Positions 26,992 through 39,600 of a stretch of 64,000 nucleotides of DNA are shown one piece after another. The notes under the pieces are model-generated. The model worked only from the letters and a program-made list of their open reading frames with translations. It had not been told where the DNA came from and did no database searches. This stretch comes from Plutella xylostella (Eukaryota; Arthropoda; Insecta; Lepidoptera; Plutellidae), in assembly GCF_932276165.1 (NCBI RefSeq), contig NC_063997.1, positions 7,450,001 to 7,514,000 of the forward strand. The letters run 5' to 3'. How positions within the stretch are numbered: the stretch's first letter is position 1; every line of letters begins with the position of its first letter. A program made the position numbers and the translations under genes.

Positions 26992-27495
26992 TAGAGATGC
27001 CACGAATATTCGGCAAGTATTCGGTATTCGGCCTATTCGGCCAGTTTTTTCAGTATTCGGTATTCGGCCGAATAGTAAGTAGTATTCGGCAAAATACCGA
27101 ATACTTAAAAAGTAGCAAACATCTTACAAAAGAAAATAAAAAAAAACAATTTGATCGAAACAATTAAACAATAATTAATTGCGAAAACCTGAATAAAACA
27201 TCGCGCTTGTGACGATTGCGCTTTTCTTCATAAAATATACAATAGCTACTGAGACACAGGTATTTTTTAACAAAATATATAAGGTTTCGCTACTGATTCG
27301 AGTTGCTTGACCACCAGTTGTACGGATCTGCCGTAAGATTAAGAAGAATACTCTTTAAATAAAACTTCAACTTATTGAATTATACTCGATCACCTGCCGA
27401 ATATTCGGTGGCCGAATATTCGGTATTCGGCTGAGAGCGCCGGCCGAATATTCGGTTTTCGGTATTCGGCCAAATCACTATTCGTGGCATCACTA
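26992..27495. mobile_element. hAT-type MITE rich in TATTCGG units
   Basis: The ends are inverted repeats TAGAGATGCCACGAATA and TATTCGTGGCATCACTA. They are flanked by the perfect 8-bp direct repeat GTATTTAT (26984-26991 and 27496-27503), the hAT superfamily signature. Both subterminal regions are packed with direct and inverted copies of GTATTCGG/CCGAATA, plausible transposase-binding iterations. The 504-bp element has no transposase, so it is non-autonomous. Confidence 0.8.
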
Positions 27496-27850
27496 GTATT
27501 TATGAATGAACGCAATGTCAAAAACCTATCTAGGTAGTAATCTGCACAGAACTCACATAAGAGCGTCGTCTAAATTATTTTAATGACAAGATAACATAAT
27601 TATTATAACGATCCACCAACTAACTGACCCACCACTATAAGGTTTATTAGCAAAACCTAGATAGGACTTAGTTAATGATTGGTAGGTATTGGTAAGTACC
27701 TACTGGTAGTTCCGCATTTGAAAGGTGCATGCCGCTTCAAACAGACTTTGATCAAGTTGGTTAGTTTATCAAAGTAATTACAAAACTTTCAAGTTGTTTA
27801 GATCGAACATTAACTATGGTCATATACAACGAACATAGGGTAGTTAAGTT

Positions 27851-28003
27851 AAGTGCCAATTTCTCCGTAGTCGGTTTGAGCATAACCAGGGAGTAGTGGT
27901 TGATTTTTGACACATCTTTCGTGAATTTTATATGGATATGACGTATAATTAATAAATCAATCCCTCTCAGTTAGATAACCGACTATGGAGAAATTGGCAC
28001 TAA
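27851..28003. mobile_element. Small MITE with GTGCCAATTTCTCCG ends
   Basis: The terminus GTGCCAATTTCTCCGTAGTCGGTT is matched inverted at the right by AACCGACTATGGAGAAATTGGCAC, with TAA next to both ends. That makes an element of about 150 bp. The 3-bp TAA duplication fits PIF/Harbinger, though terminal ambiguity leaves this open. Confidence 0.6.
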
Positions 28004-28418
28004 AGTGTACAAACAAAGGGTACAAGTATACTCGTACTTCTCTCGAAAAGCTCATTGTATTAACAATCTTTTTTTCGAAAGGCAAGAAAGTTTTCTTAAA
28101 TTGCCTATTTACCAATAAAAATAGTTAAGTTATAGAGCATTACCTTTATGTTAATCTCAATTATTATTTAAAATTAAATAAGCATATTATTTGTTGGATT
28201 TATTCTTCAGAATACGGAAGATTAAATTGCAAAAAACGCTGCATAAACTCAGTTTTAAATCATAATCGAATCGGTAAATATGAAAAATGATAGACAACAC
28301 TAGTTGTTAGTTAAAAAAAATCAACAAGTATGGCGGCAGCGGCAGCGGCTTGAGCTGTCAGTCGTCGTTTCTGTGAAAACAAATATAATAAAGTGAATTT
28401 TATAGCTTTATATCAATA

Positions 28419-30156
28419 ATGTCGTCGACGGAGCCGTCGCAAAACAAAACATGGGAACTCTCCCTCTACGAACTTCATCGGACTCCTCAGGAAGTTATTA
28501 CAGATGCCACTGAAATAGCGGTATCACCCAGAAGCTTGCACAGTGAATTGATGTGTCCAATTTGTTTAGATATGCTGAAAAAGACGATGACCACAAAAGA
28601 ATGCTTACACAGGTTCTGCTCCGATTGTATTATAACAGCTCTACGCTCAGGTAATAAGGAATGTCCTACGTGTCGAAAAAAACTAGTGTCAAAAAGGTCA
28701 TTGAGACCAGACCCCAACTTTGACTTGCTGATATCCAAGATATACCCGAGTCGCGACGAGTACGAGGCGCATCAAGAGCGCCTGATCAACAAGCTGAACA
28801 TGTCGCACTCGCAGGCGTCCCTGGTCAATTCTATCACAGAGGGAATCAAGTTGCAGTCACAGAACAGGCCACAGCGTTCGCGCAAGAACCAAGATGAAAC
28901 CAGCGCCTCTAACTCTAGTGGTAATGCGGAACCCGCCCAGAATGGAAACTCATCTATTCCGAAAGACTCTCCTTCAACGGGCAACCCCACACCGTCAGGT
29001 GGCCAGTCCACCTCTAACCCTGCATCAGTGCGGAGCACACCGTCACCTGTTCCATCCAACTTGAGCTCCATATCAAAGAACACAAGCATCACTAAAAGAG
29101 CCAAGTCTATTTTAACATCAGAAAGAAGTGAGGAGAGTGAATCGAGTGATGGCAGGTATGTGTAATGCATTACCATTTTATGAGTGCTGGTTATTCCACT
29201 TAATTTGTCAACACTCTACATGATATTTAGCTGCGTAAGTGCAGTCGAAAATATCTAAATTCCCCATTAATTAATTAATTTATTCATATTCCAGGACAGA
29301 GGGTGAAAACTCAATGGACACGGAGGGTGAAGGGGAGCCCCTGAACCCCAATGAGATAGAGCTGGTGTTCAAGCCGCACCCCACGGAGATGGCCGGAGAC
29401 AACCAGCTGATGCGAGCGTTGCGGGACAGCTCCGTGCGCTACTTGAAGACCACTGCTAATGCTTCAGGTAAATGTAGTGCTAAACAGTTAATTGTGTACA
29501 GACACAAGTTTGGCACACCCTGGGACCGGCTGGCTAATCCCTTCATCACTCTAAGAGCATGTTGTTTGTATGCATTTTTATCCTATTTTCATATTATCTA
29601 ACAAATTGGTCATTTTTTTATCACATGAATAATTTTTCCATTTCACTGGTCTAAGATCATTCAAGATCTCAATTTAAAACCCCTTGTGATCTAAAGATAC
29701 TAAATTCTAATATCGCATTATTCTCTCAATTACAGTGGACCATCTCAGCAAGTACTTGGCTATGCGTCTGACACTGGACCTGGACGCCGAGCTACCTGAA
29801 GCGTACCGCCTCCTGAACTTCTGTATCTATGTGGCGCCAGCCCCGGGCCAGTTTGTGCCCCTGGCCGGCTCGCAGACCCTCCGGCAAATTAACGACAAAT
29901 TCTGGAAGGTAAGAAAGTATACATAGTAAGATACTGTAGTTACAGTAATTACAAAATTTATTTAAAATTTGAATTAAGTAAATACAATTTTAACATGTTT
30001 ACTGTTTGGTGAAAGTGACCCTTCTAATCAATGAAACTTTCAGGATGCTACTTTTCATTTAGTTTTTGGTTTCAGATGGTAGTCCTTACTAATTTAATTT
30101 GTATTTTTCAGGTGAACAAACCACTGGAGATGTATTACTCATGGAAGAAAACCTAG
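28419..30156 (+). CDS. Sce: E3 ubiquitin ligase RING1 / Sex combs extra (PRC1)
   Basis: Four coding exons (28419-29155, 29295-29467, 29736-29908, 30112-30156) join in frame to a 375-residue protein. A C3HC4 RING finger spans about residues 46-85, with Cys46, Cys49, Cys62, His64, Cys67, Cys70, Cys82 and Cys85 all present. It is preceded by the WELSLYELHRTPQE helix conserved in RING1A/B. A Ser/Asn/Pro-rich linker (about 125-245) leads to a C-terminal RAWUL ubiquitin-like domain (about 266-370; EIELVFKPHP, LRLLNF-type core) that binds Cbx/Pc and RYBP in known family members. In the nucleus RING1 is the catalytic PRC1 subunit that monoubiquitinates histone H2A. The protein is shorter than Drosophila Sce because of the linker. 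Start: the first ATG after a short AT-rich 5' UTR, and the N-terminus matches the family. Confidence 0.95.
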
Positions 30157-30239
30157 AGATAAATTCATTTTAGTTATGTTTACCTAGAGGCATAACTAAA
30201 ATGACATTTCCAACCTAATTGTCATACTTACATGCAGTG

Positions 30240-30245
30240 AATAAA
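30240..30245 (+). terminator. Poly(A) signal AATAAA after Sce
   Basis: The first AATAAA lies 84 bp after the Sce stop. Further signals near 30680 and 30815 could give longer 3' UTRs. They would converge on the 3' end of the minus-strand gene at 31208. Confidence 0.45.
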
Positions 30246-31207
30246 ATTAATTATTAATCAATTTAAATTAAATGAGAAATGGACTCTCTGATTGTATAGA
30301 ATGTGATAGGATTTTAATGGAATTAATATCTGAAGTGAAGAAATTTTATTGTCTGTAGATAAGTTTTAAATGTAGTTTTAAGGTTTGTATTGTATTCTAG
30401 TAATTTTATTAGATATTTTATATAATATGGCTCTGATGTGGTTTTGCGGTCAGCAAATATGCAAGTTTTACTAAGAAATTACATTAACATTTTAAATAAT
30501 TCACATATATTTAATGGTACTATGCTTATAACATCAATATGTACAAAATACAGACGCCATTATTGTGTGAAACCTTTGTGGGACTTATAAAAGAGTGCAC
30601 ATCACCCAATCATAAAAAAAATTACCCTGAGTATGAGTAGTTATTGTAATTATGATACCTAATACTGTATGAAGTAGAAAATAAATTATTATAATATGTA
30701 CAATGTATGCAATTACCTATTTTATTAAATGACATAAGTATTCCTATGTATTATGTGTTGTTTACTTTATTTATAATTAAAATAGAGCAGGACTACTTGA
30801 ACTAATATTATTGCGTAAATAAAACTTCGTTTGCAAACATAAAAATATATTTAATAATTAAAACATGTGCACTTTGCATATTTTAACACTGAGGCTTTTC
30901 TTTGTGTTTTTCGTGTTTTTAACACAACTTTAGCAAAATGTCTGACTGGCCACTTTAAAGTTAAGTAGTAAGTTTAAGTTTCGTGTATAATGTGACCTCC
31001 CATATCCAGTAATCGGACTGCATAGTGTCTAGTAAATCTTGCTTCGCGGTAATAAATGGGTGGGAATGTTGTGACTATCGATTAGCTTGTATTACGTTGC
31101 AATTCCAACACGAAATGTTTGCCATTTTGATAGTCAGTATCGGCGCGAATTTTCAAATACATATTTGTAATGGAAGGCACTTATTTGCAGGAATAAAATT
31201 TTCTTCA

Positions 31208-31645
31208 CTATTTCACATTGACGTAATGTCTTCTAAATGCATTGTATTCCCTCTTCAGAGCCTTAGTTGCTTCTACTTTTAATACTTTCAAAGCCTCAAT
31301 TATGTCCTCTTTACTCTCTGAATCCCGTGCGGCGGCTAGTCGTTCCATGGTTGCGAAATCCAGTTCTTCTATCCTTTCGGCCTCATCCATCAGACTATCG
31401 ATTTTCCTCAGGTATCTGCGGTACGACGCGCCTTCAGTGGACTCAGTATCGGCCAGTAGCTTCTCGATTTTTTCCCAGAAAACTAGAGTGCGTCGTCCAT
31501 CCTTCATTTTACTGCTGAACATGAAATCAGCAAAGAGGCGCCTTCCCTTTTCGTCGTTGAGGACATTTTCTATTTTGTCGGTGAATCGGTCCAAGTCAGC
31601 TGTGGTGACCCCCTCGCTCCCGCATGCCGCGAAACAGTTATCCAT
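31208..31645 (-). CDS. Small RGS-like single-exon protein
   Basis: A 145-residue open frame starts at the ATG at 31645. An extension eight codons upstream would need a GTG start and is rejected. Residues about 15-60 (a D-R-F-T-D-K-I-E-N-V-L helix, then E-K-G-R-R-L-F-A-D-F, then L-V-F-W-E-K-I-E-K-L) resemble the first helices of an RGS fold (GR-LF-EFL...-LFW). The remainder is charged and helical, with no signal peptide or membrane segment. A regulator of G-protein signalling or an RGS-fold scaffold is plausible, but the match covers only part of the domain. GC content and codon use look coding and clearly better than the antisense frame. It faces the 3' end of Sce and is divergent from the RpL22 side. 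Confidence 0.7.
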   Translation of the reverse strand: MDNCFAACGSEGVTTADLDRFTDKIENVLNDEKGRRLFADFMFSSKMKDGRRTLVFWEKIEKLLADTESTEGASYRRYLRKIDSLMDEAERIEELDFATMERLAAARDSESKEDIIEALKVLKVEATKALKREYNAFRRHYVNVK

Positions 31646-31699
31646 TTCACTCGCATCTATATGACACACAGTCCATTCGAGACATCCTTATCGATTTTG

Positions 31700-33640
31700 T
31701 TTACTTTGACTCGGTGACATCAATAACATCATTTTGTGTCCTATAAATAAACGGTTAATATTTCGTTAACTCCTTCTTTTTTAATTATTGAACGCATTGT
31801 AGGTACACGCTAGACTCAAAAACACTGTACAAGAAATCTTGATGATTCACTTTAGACGAGTAGAATAAGGTTAACTACAAAAATAGTCTTACATCACTCA
31901 ACTCACGACGTTTTGGTTTGGGGCGCGTGCGTAAATACACTGAACTTATTTGTGTGCGTTCACTTCACGGTTAATCATGGTTGCGCGATTAAATTCAAAT
32001 TAATTGACCCGCCAAATCAAGTTTAGTCAAATGTGTTTTGTTTTATTGAAACACAACACGGAGAGTGCGACTCTCATTGAGTTATTTCTGCACTAAGCGC
32101 TGTGGGGCCATTACATCACGATCCAGGTAAAAAAAACTGTTCCGTGACCTCGAAGGTAAAGTCGGCGGTTCATTCATGGGAAATAAGTATGCCTGTGAAG
32201 CGAAAACAATGGCCTTTACGGCGTATGTAGTCTCACCGCTCCCCTCTAGTTTATCGCTCACTGATTCAGTTCAGTAGTTGGCCTCGACGATCTTATGTTG
32301 TTAGCGGTAAGAGCTAAAATGTCTTATAAGTAGTTACTATCAGCAGAATACCTTCCTACCATAAAACAACGCGGACTCGGATGGGCCCTCAAATATTTTT
32401 ATTTTAAGTAGGTACCTACATTACTTTACAAACTATCATCGTCCTAACTATCTGGACGGTCCTACGAAAATAATTAACTTTAGGTAGGTAGGTACCGGCC
32501 TACTTATAAAAAGGGCATAAGTCATATATAAGTTAAGTCTCAAAAATAGTTAACTACTACCCTACCCTACATGGCCTCCATAACTAACTACGTAGATTCT
32601 GTCTGATTTTTACGAGAGCCCATTATCTTACTTACCTAGCTGATTGTCAGCCACTGCTTTGTGGTTTTTAGCTGATGGCTGATGATTTAATGTGTAGGTA
32701 TAAATATATTTTGTCTTCCTCTTATCAGTTTGTCACCGTTGGTGAAAGGATTAGCCAGTAAGGGCTCCCGCACACGGGCCACCGCCCACAACCACAAAAC
32801 GCCGCCTCTAGCATATTTCCTGTAATTTTCGTACATTTTACGCCGTTGGCGTTGGTTGACGCCGGTGGCGGCCACACGCTTCAAATCGTTCCGATACAAA
32901 AGCTTTTCGTGGCGGCGTTTGTGGCTGTGGCTGGTGGCCCGTGTGCGGCGACACTTGGTGTGTCGTGTGTGGCGAGTCCATAATTATCAAATGTAAGAAA
33001 ATTACAGGAAATATGCCAGTGGCGGCGTTTTGTGGTTGTGGCCGGTGGCCCGTGTACGGGGACTCTAGATCAGTGGTCATTCGCATGTTAGTTACTTAGT
33101 TAGCAAGGGCAAGTTGAGGAAGTACAACCAAAAATGTATGTAATGCAGCCAACCAGGAATGGTGAGCTGGTCAATGATAGCTATTTAAGTAGGTAACTAT
33201 GTATATATTTTAGCATATTATATTTACCAACTACAATGTGTAAGCGCTTAGCTTCTAAAGCTGTGTAAACCAGTCATTATTGCACGCATAATGATTGGTT
33301 ATACAACACCTCACCAACAATGCATTCCAAAATCCAACAATAGATAATAAGAAACAGAATGACGCATAATAATCCAATGTTGAGTTTTAGACAAAAAAAT
33401 CATTTATTAGACTTTCTACGTAGATATATAGCGCAAACCTTTTCCTCTATCCCTTTATATCCTTCTACTATCACAAACCGGCTAATTTATACAAAAACCA
33501 TGAAGCTGACGCTGTGTGAATAAGCACTATTTATAACGATAACGTTATTTTCACAGAACATAAATGTTCCGTGTGTTTTTTCGATACAAAATTATTTTTA
33601 ATCTGGCAATAAAAATCATGTTGGCCAACTGAACGAAAAC
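31700..33640. other. Intergenic between RGS-like gene and RpL22
   Basis: It contains the presumed promoter of the minus-strand RGS-like gene just above 31650 and a foldback MITE at 32761-33065. No other coding sequence was recognised. Confidence 0.45.
32761..33065. mobile_element. GC-rich foldback MITE
   Basis: The left end (AGGGCTCCCGCACACGGGCC, then ACCGCCCACAACCACAAAAC) is inverted at the right end (TTTTGTGGTTGTGGCCGGTG, then GCCCGTGTACGGGGACTCT), about 45 bp of inverted repeat. Internal GGCGGCGTTT/AAACGCCGCC motifs add further hairpins. The immediate flanks are TAA and TAG, so a 3-bp Harbinger-like duplication is only partly preserved. Confidence 0.6.
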
Positions 33641-33696
33641 TGACGTTTATGTCGGCCATTTTGCAGTTTTACCGATAACTGCTCCACACGTGTTCG

Positions 33697-33777
33697 GTAG
33701 GTTATTTAGCAAAATTAATTATAATCACAGTGTTTTACAGTAAATTTGCAGTATAATATTGTGCCTCTTTATTTTAG
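33697..33777 (+). other. RpL22 5' UTR intron
   Basis: A donor (TGTTCG|GTAGGT) and an acceptor (TATTTTAG|GTCGCC) bracket 81 bp immediately before the ATG at 33787. Transcription probably starts in the pyrimidine-rich GGCCATTTTGCAGTTTT about 33655-33670, in keeping with ribosomal protein promoters. Inferred from splice consensus only. Confidence 0.55.
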
Positions 33778-33786
33778 GTCGCCGAA

Positions 33787-34631
33787 ATGGCAGTTACAAA
33801 GAAGCCTGTGGCTAAAAAAGCCACTCTACACTCCAAGACTGGCAAGAAGGGAGTCAAGGGAGGCAAAATCCGTGGAAAGGGTATGAAGAGGAAAATCAAC
33901 CTTAAATTCACGATTGACTGCACACACCCTGCCGAGGACAGCATCCTTGACGTTGGTAACTTCGAGAAATACCTGAAGGAACGTGTCAAAGTTGAAGGCA
34001 AAACTAACAACCTCGGCAATCACGTTGTCATCGCCCGGGATAAGACGAAGGTCTCCATCAGCGCAGGTAGATAGACCACTAGCATACGTTATATTTACAT
34101 GTATCTGCATCAGTGGCACAATCATTCTAACTTACTGTACTGTGTATTTAATATTTTGAGGTTAGGATTCATTGCCACCAGTCGGCGATAAAAATATTTT
34201 GGTTCTGTAGGTATTTATATTAACCTTACAGTACAGCCTTCATTAACGAATAAATCGTTCATATCCCTATATTCAATATAACTGTTACAAGATGAGGATT
34301 TGATGTTAATTATGTGATGTTTACATGCCTAAATGTCCTCACAGGAGTCACTTGAAGACAAAGAATTTCATTATTTCATTTATCAACATATTTCTTGCAT
34401 GTACACTTTTTAGATGCAGCAATTGTGTAACTGTTCAATAAAAAATATCCTCATTTCTATTTTTCAGACATTGCTTTCTCCAAGAGGTACCTGAAATACC
34501 TGACAAAGAGGTACCTGAAGAAGAACAACCTCCGTGACTGGCTCCGAGTGGTTGCTGCGGCTCACGACTCCTACGAGCTCCGCTACTTCAACATCAACGC
34601 GGACAGCGACAACGAGGACAATGAAGACTAA
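33787..34631 (+). CDS. RpL22: 60S ribosomal protein L22 (eL22)
   Basis: Two coding exons (33787-34066 and 34468-34631) join in phase 1 to a 147-residue protein. A lysine-rich N-terminal extension (about residues 1-35) precedes the compact eL22 core: LKFTIDCTHPAEDSI, then FEKYLKERVKVEGK, then ISAGD-type turn at the splice site, then FSKRYLKYLTKRYLKKNNLR. It ends in the usual acidic tail (DSDNEDNED). eL22 is a cytosolic large-subunit protein that binds 28S rRNA. The N-terminal extension is much shorter than the histone-H1-like one of Drosophila RpL22. Start: first ATG after the 5' UTR intron, with the expected MA(V)-type N-terminus. Confidence 0.96.
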
Positions 34632-34641
34632 GCTGTTCATA

Positions 34642-34647
34642 AATAAA
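34642..34647 (+). terminator. Poly(A) signal of RpL22
   Basis: AATAAA begins 11 bases after the RpL22 stop codon, giving a very short 3' UTR typical of ribosomal protein mRNAs. Confidence 0.7.
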
Positions 34648-34699
34648 ATAGTTTTACACTACATCTTCTTTCATTTGTATGAACTATTAGAGGACAGAA

Positions 34700-36280
34700 T
34701 AGAATACTGCATGAAGCATCTATTATAGTCAAACCGCCATGTAAATTTCCTATTAATGTATGAGGTAGGTTTGTTCTAACTTGTAACTGTATTATAAGAA
34801 TGTCCTATTTTATTCATTGATATATTATAAACACGGTGGAATTTTATAATGCCACCCCCCGAGGAGAAGAATTGTAGATAGGATTAGCAAAAAACAAGTA
34901 GCTTTTGGGGAAATTATGGAAAGTTTTTTATAATGCACATGCTAAGGCAGGGTAAGAACAATCTAGCTAGACATCGCTTAGGTACAGCTGCAGTGCAGTC
35001 ATAAAATATGACGTCTTGAGCAAGAGGGCAACATTATTCATCAGTGTTGTGTTTTACTTTTCTGTGTATATTAAATGAATTGAAACGTTATCTTTTACTT
35101 GGCTTGTACATATGCATAAAAAAAGAGTAGCATCTATGCTTCATCTATGTAGCGCTTACGATAGTTATCTCACGGGTAGGGTAGGTAAGAATATACCTGT
35201 AAATGTTTTTTTTAGAAGTACCAACTCTTATTGCAGGTGTAAATAGGTCATACCACACCTGTGTAACACATCATCTGTAGCGGTAGGCAGTTTGGTGTAC
35301 CTACACAAGATAAGTTAATATAAAAAGCTCCATTTCTTCCTTCTGTAATAATATTACCTAGATCTTGTCTAGCAGTTTACATATAAATGCACCCTGCATA
35401 AAAGGTCACTAAAGAAACAAGTATAGGTACTTATTACTTATTATTTTATTGGTGGTGAGCCAACTCTGCCAGTCAATTTTAAGGGTCAATTCAGACGTAC
35501 CACAACCATACCACAGCCACAACCACGCCGTGTGGTCGGGCGTATATTTTGTATTGACAATGAATAATCCAATTCACACGTGCCACATTTTGCCGTTGTC
35601 ATCGAGCACCTGTGTAATACGACCACATCGCAGCGGCACCGCGGCAACCAGTTCTCCGTATTAACTGCACACGATGACGTGGTTACCACATCGCAATGAC
35701 AGCGACAACGCAACCACATCGACATTTTGTCGCTGCCACAACGCAACTGCAAAAAGCCGCTGTCACACTATTCACACGTAACCACAGCTTGACCACATTA
35801 TGTCGCTGCGACGTGGTGTGGTTGTGGTACGTGTGAATTGACGCTAAGAGCCTTGTTCTTGTCGGTGTAAGTAGTTGTCGCCACTGCGGTCTGTCACAAG
35901 CAAGTTCTTGGTACAACACGGCATTTGCCCTTCTACATCATAGCCTTTTCTTGATCTCCCTCTTCAAAATAGAAGGATTTTGCCTTTAATTATATTTGTG
36001 ATAAATCGGTCGTCCCTTCCTTGCCTTTTTATTTATTCTTTATACAGTTGTTAAGTGTATCTTGGAGGTGTATGTTATGTAAGTTATATGTGCTAGTAGC
36101 ACAGTGTAAGTGTTAATAACGCAAAATATAATTATGTTTTTAACTAACGATTACTGTGTATGTCTCTCGCACATTTACGATATCGACATTGTAGATAAGT
36201 CATTGTAAGGACCAATAGCAACGCCGTAAATAAATAACGTGAACTAATAGCAAATTAGTCAAATAATTTCAGTAGGTACT
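34700..36280. other. Intergenic between RpL22 and the 3' end of aconitase
   Basis: It contains one PIF/Harbinger-type MITE (35483-35844) and otherwise AT-rich sequence without a recognisable gene. Minus-strand AATAAA signals at 36283-36288 and 36362-36367 probably end the aconitase mRNA. Confidence 0.45.
35483..35844. mobile_element. PIF/Harbinger-type MITE, copy 1
   Basis: The ends are GGGTCAATTCAGACGTACCA and, inverted, TGGTACGTGTGAATTGACGC. They are flanked by the 3-bp duplication TAA (35480-35482 and 35845-35847), as expected for PIF/Harbinger TWA targets. The 362-bp interior is full of CCACA/TGTGG and CGCAAC words and codes for nothing. The second copy at 61994-62421 is closely related. 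Confidence 0.75.
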
Positions 36281-36361
36281 CATTTATTTACAAAAAAATA
36301 GACTATTATATATGATTATATAAGTAGGTAAAATTGAAACAGGGAAAATATGTATGTAAAC

Positions 36362-36367
36362 TTTATT
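36362..36367 (-). terminator. Candidate aconitase poly(A) signal
   Basis: TTTATT on the plus strand (AATAAA on the minus strand) lies about 306 bases past the aconitase stop. A second signal is at 36283-36288. Confidence 0.4.
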
Positions 36368-36672
36368 TTTTCGGTTTCGTAAATATTAGTATTATATACA
36401 TAAATAATAAATTTGTACTACAACTAAAACATTACAAACATTATTCGCTGATAGCATGATAACATTAAGTATTGTCCGACTGATTTGATGTAAAGAGAAT
36501 GAGCGAAACAATCTACTTACAAATATGAAAAATACCTAAGAAGGCAAATTTTATTCCAATAACTTGCACCGCGCATGAAATTTTGAATTCTAATTATGTT
36601 TCTTACTGACAAAATTGTCTAAAAATTCAGGGAATCAGCGCAGCGCAAGTATTATCTAAGATACTAAGGCAT

Positions 36673-39600
36673 TCATTTTCCGAGGGCGATTTCCTTCATT
36701 CTGTTGAGCGCGGAGCCGGCCTTGAACCACGCGATCTGCTGCTCGTTGAGCGAGTGGTTGAGCATGATGGTCTCCTTGTCGCCGTTGCTGTGCTTGATCT
36801 CGCACTTCACGGGCTGTAGGTAGAAATAAATAAGTTTTAAAACACAGACATACTTAGACATAGAATTTACACGAAAGTGACTTGCTTATCACTTCTTCTT
36901 CTTAAGGTGCCATCTACTATCGTAGGTCGGTTATCATTATGCTTATCACTGATGTCCGAAAAGTGTCATTGGGCATTTAAAACAATCTATCGCCTTTCTC
37001 TCTCCAGACGCATCTTTCATATTTCGCCCACAAAATGAGTCAGAAATTCATTGCGACATGGTTACAATTCATTATACTTCTTTCTAAAGGAGTAGAGATG
37101 ATATCGTACCTTGCCGGGCGCGAGGTCCTTGAGTCCGAGCAGCGACACCTTGTCCGTGGGCTGGATCTTGTCGTAGTCGGCCGCGTTGGCGAACGTCAGC
37201 GGCAGCATGCCCTGCTTCTTCAGGTTCGTTTCGTGGATCCTAAGGGGAATTGAGGTATGTTGGTTTTAAGTTTATTGATGTAGCCGTTTGTTGTGGAGCC
37301 AACTAGCAACTGGACTGATTATTTGACTATAGACAAATCGTTGATGTAATTTTTTCGTAAGATAATAAGGCAGCAGAGAGCAGACGCTAGTTGTTACGAG
37401 ATAGTTGAGCATTGAACATCATTGCATTGAGGGTTCTACATTGTGGCTCTACAATGTTATGAATGCCCAATGCAATGAATAACAAGTAACTATAGCGGCG
37501 CCACAATTTGTTGCTATAGTTACTTGTTATTCGTAGGTTGATTATGATGATGCAAAAAATGTAGTAAATAATTTAATCAGTAAACTTCCCGAAGGCCGTT
37601 CAATCTACCCAACACAATACACCACTACTATATCAAAGACACCAACGTTCCCTACTCGGTGCGTACCTAGCGAAGGACTTGACGATGATGGCGCGGCCGC
37701 CGAGGTGGCGCGGCTCCAGCGCGGCGTGCTCGCGGGACGAGCCCTCGCCGTAGTTCTCGTCACCTAGAATTAACAAATTAATGAATTCATTTCCTTTGAG
37801 TAACCACAGCCTAATAATCAGACTGTCACAGACTGTATCAGCACACTGCTGTAACGGCGAGACCTAACAAGGACTTAGGTGTTATGTTTGCTAGTCTTTC
37901 AAGGGAAAAGCGCTGAACCAATTAACACATAGGCTTTTTTATGTCCCGGAACACCCATGGATAAACTGTTTATATGTAAGCAAAAATAATAGTATCATAT
38001 AAATAAATAATCCAACTACTTATGTACAACAATTAAGATATACATTAAAACCATTGAGTTAGAAGTAACAACAACAGTAAGCAACACATACCGATGACGA
38101 CCCAGGAGACTCCAGCCGCCTTGTAGGCGCGCGCGGTGGCGGGCACGGGCCCCCACTCGCCCGTCACCTGGTTCTTCACCTTGTTCAGCTCGCCGTTCTC
38201 GGCGTTTGTGGCGCTGTGGAAGGAATCTCGTTAGAATGTAATGTAATTAAAATCGGGTAAAATATAAAAAAAAAAAACGTGCATAAACGCTCATTCAAAC
38301 GTTTTTTTTTAAGAATTTTGGCTCTTCTAGACATTTGGATACTTCGCCCGGTAACGGGACCGTTTTATCGACGTCGATAAACAAATTTTATATGCGTTCC
38401 ACCAATCATAGCGCCTTATTTATAAATGCTCGCGGTGACGTTTATCTACGTCGCGTCGGTAGCGTTGACTGAAGGTAATACATACATAAAAGTTTAGTGT
38501 TTCTTGCATAAAATTATGCCGGCGTCATAATAGCCATCTGCAAGTTCCATCAGTGGTAAAAAATCCAATATCCATTCATAGGTAATCCATCCCATCTTTT
38601 CTTTTACATGCATATAAATATCTACTTAAACACATATTACACAAAACCACTCACGTAAGGAACATATTATTGGAGATGTTGTCCAAATGCCCGCGGAACT
38701 TCAGCCAGGGCCCGGCGGCGGAGATGTGGTCCGTGGTGCACTTGCCCTTGACCTTGATGAGGATGGTGAGGTCGGTCAGGTCCTTGCCGTCTAGGGTTTC
38801 GTTCCCGCTTTCCCGGGAATTCCCGTTCCCGGGAATTCCCGGGAAATTTGTCATTCCCGAAACCGGGAAAAAAATAGCATTCCCGGGAATTCCCGGGTTT
38901 GATTTTTAATTGATTTTATGCTATATTTTCGTCTTTATCTATCTTTTTCTGCTACCTTAAACCAAAAAAAATATCGGCAATTTTGTCGTCTACGTTCAGA
39001 AACTCGGTTTTGTTGTAAATTATTGGAAAATCATACGTGTTATTGTTTTCTCGCAGCTGCATTGCAAAGATAAATGACTCATCTACATCACTTTGTTTCA
39101 CCTCTTCCTGATTCAATATTTTCATCTTTATTTATCTGTTGGTCCTCATAAATCTAAAACCAAATAATTGATCGGTTTTTACATATGTGACCAAAGAGTA
39201 TGTAAAAGCTAACACTAGTGTGACACCTGTCATTATTTTTTTTATGTCCCCGTTTTATGTCCGCGTTTATTTTTTATAAAATTACTAACGCATAGAAAAA
39301 ACCAAAATAAGAAGTAGGTTGAGCCATAAATCGTTGAATTAATTAATTTTTCTAAAACATTACCTCAAGTGTAATTAATTTTCTATTTTAATTTTATATG
39401 TCATAATAATATTATTTTCGAACTGTTAATTATAATACTTTTGTTATAGTTTAATTACAATTAAGAAAAACAAATGATTTGGCATGTTAAACAAATCATT
39501 ATATGTAATTTTGGTTGTTAATTTAGCTGACTGTTGCTTTTTTCTACCTATACGAGTGATAAAAGTATATTTGATTTAATTTAAGAGTTTTAATAGACTA

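Noticed and set aside
28772..29176. Minus-strand open frame across Sce
   Set aside because: Shadow of the Sce linker coding region; no family resemblance.
31646..31669. An eight-codon N-terminal extension of the RGS-like protein
   Set aside because: It would need a GTG start. The ATG at 31645 is the first proper initiator.
38651..38854. A separate open frame beginning in M-T-N-F-P-G-I-P-G
   Set aside because: It is the end of the hAT element reading in frame into the second half of aconitase exon 13, not a gene.
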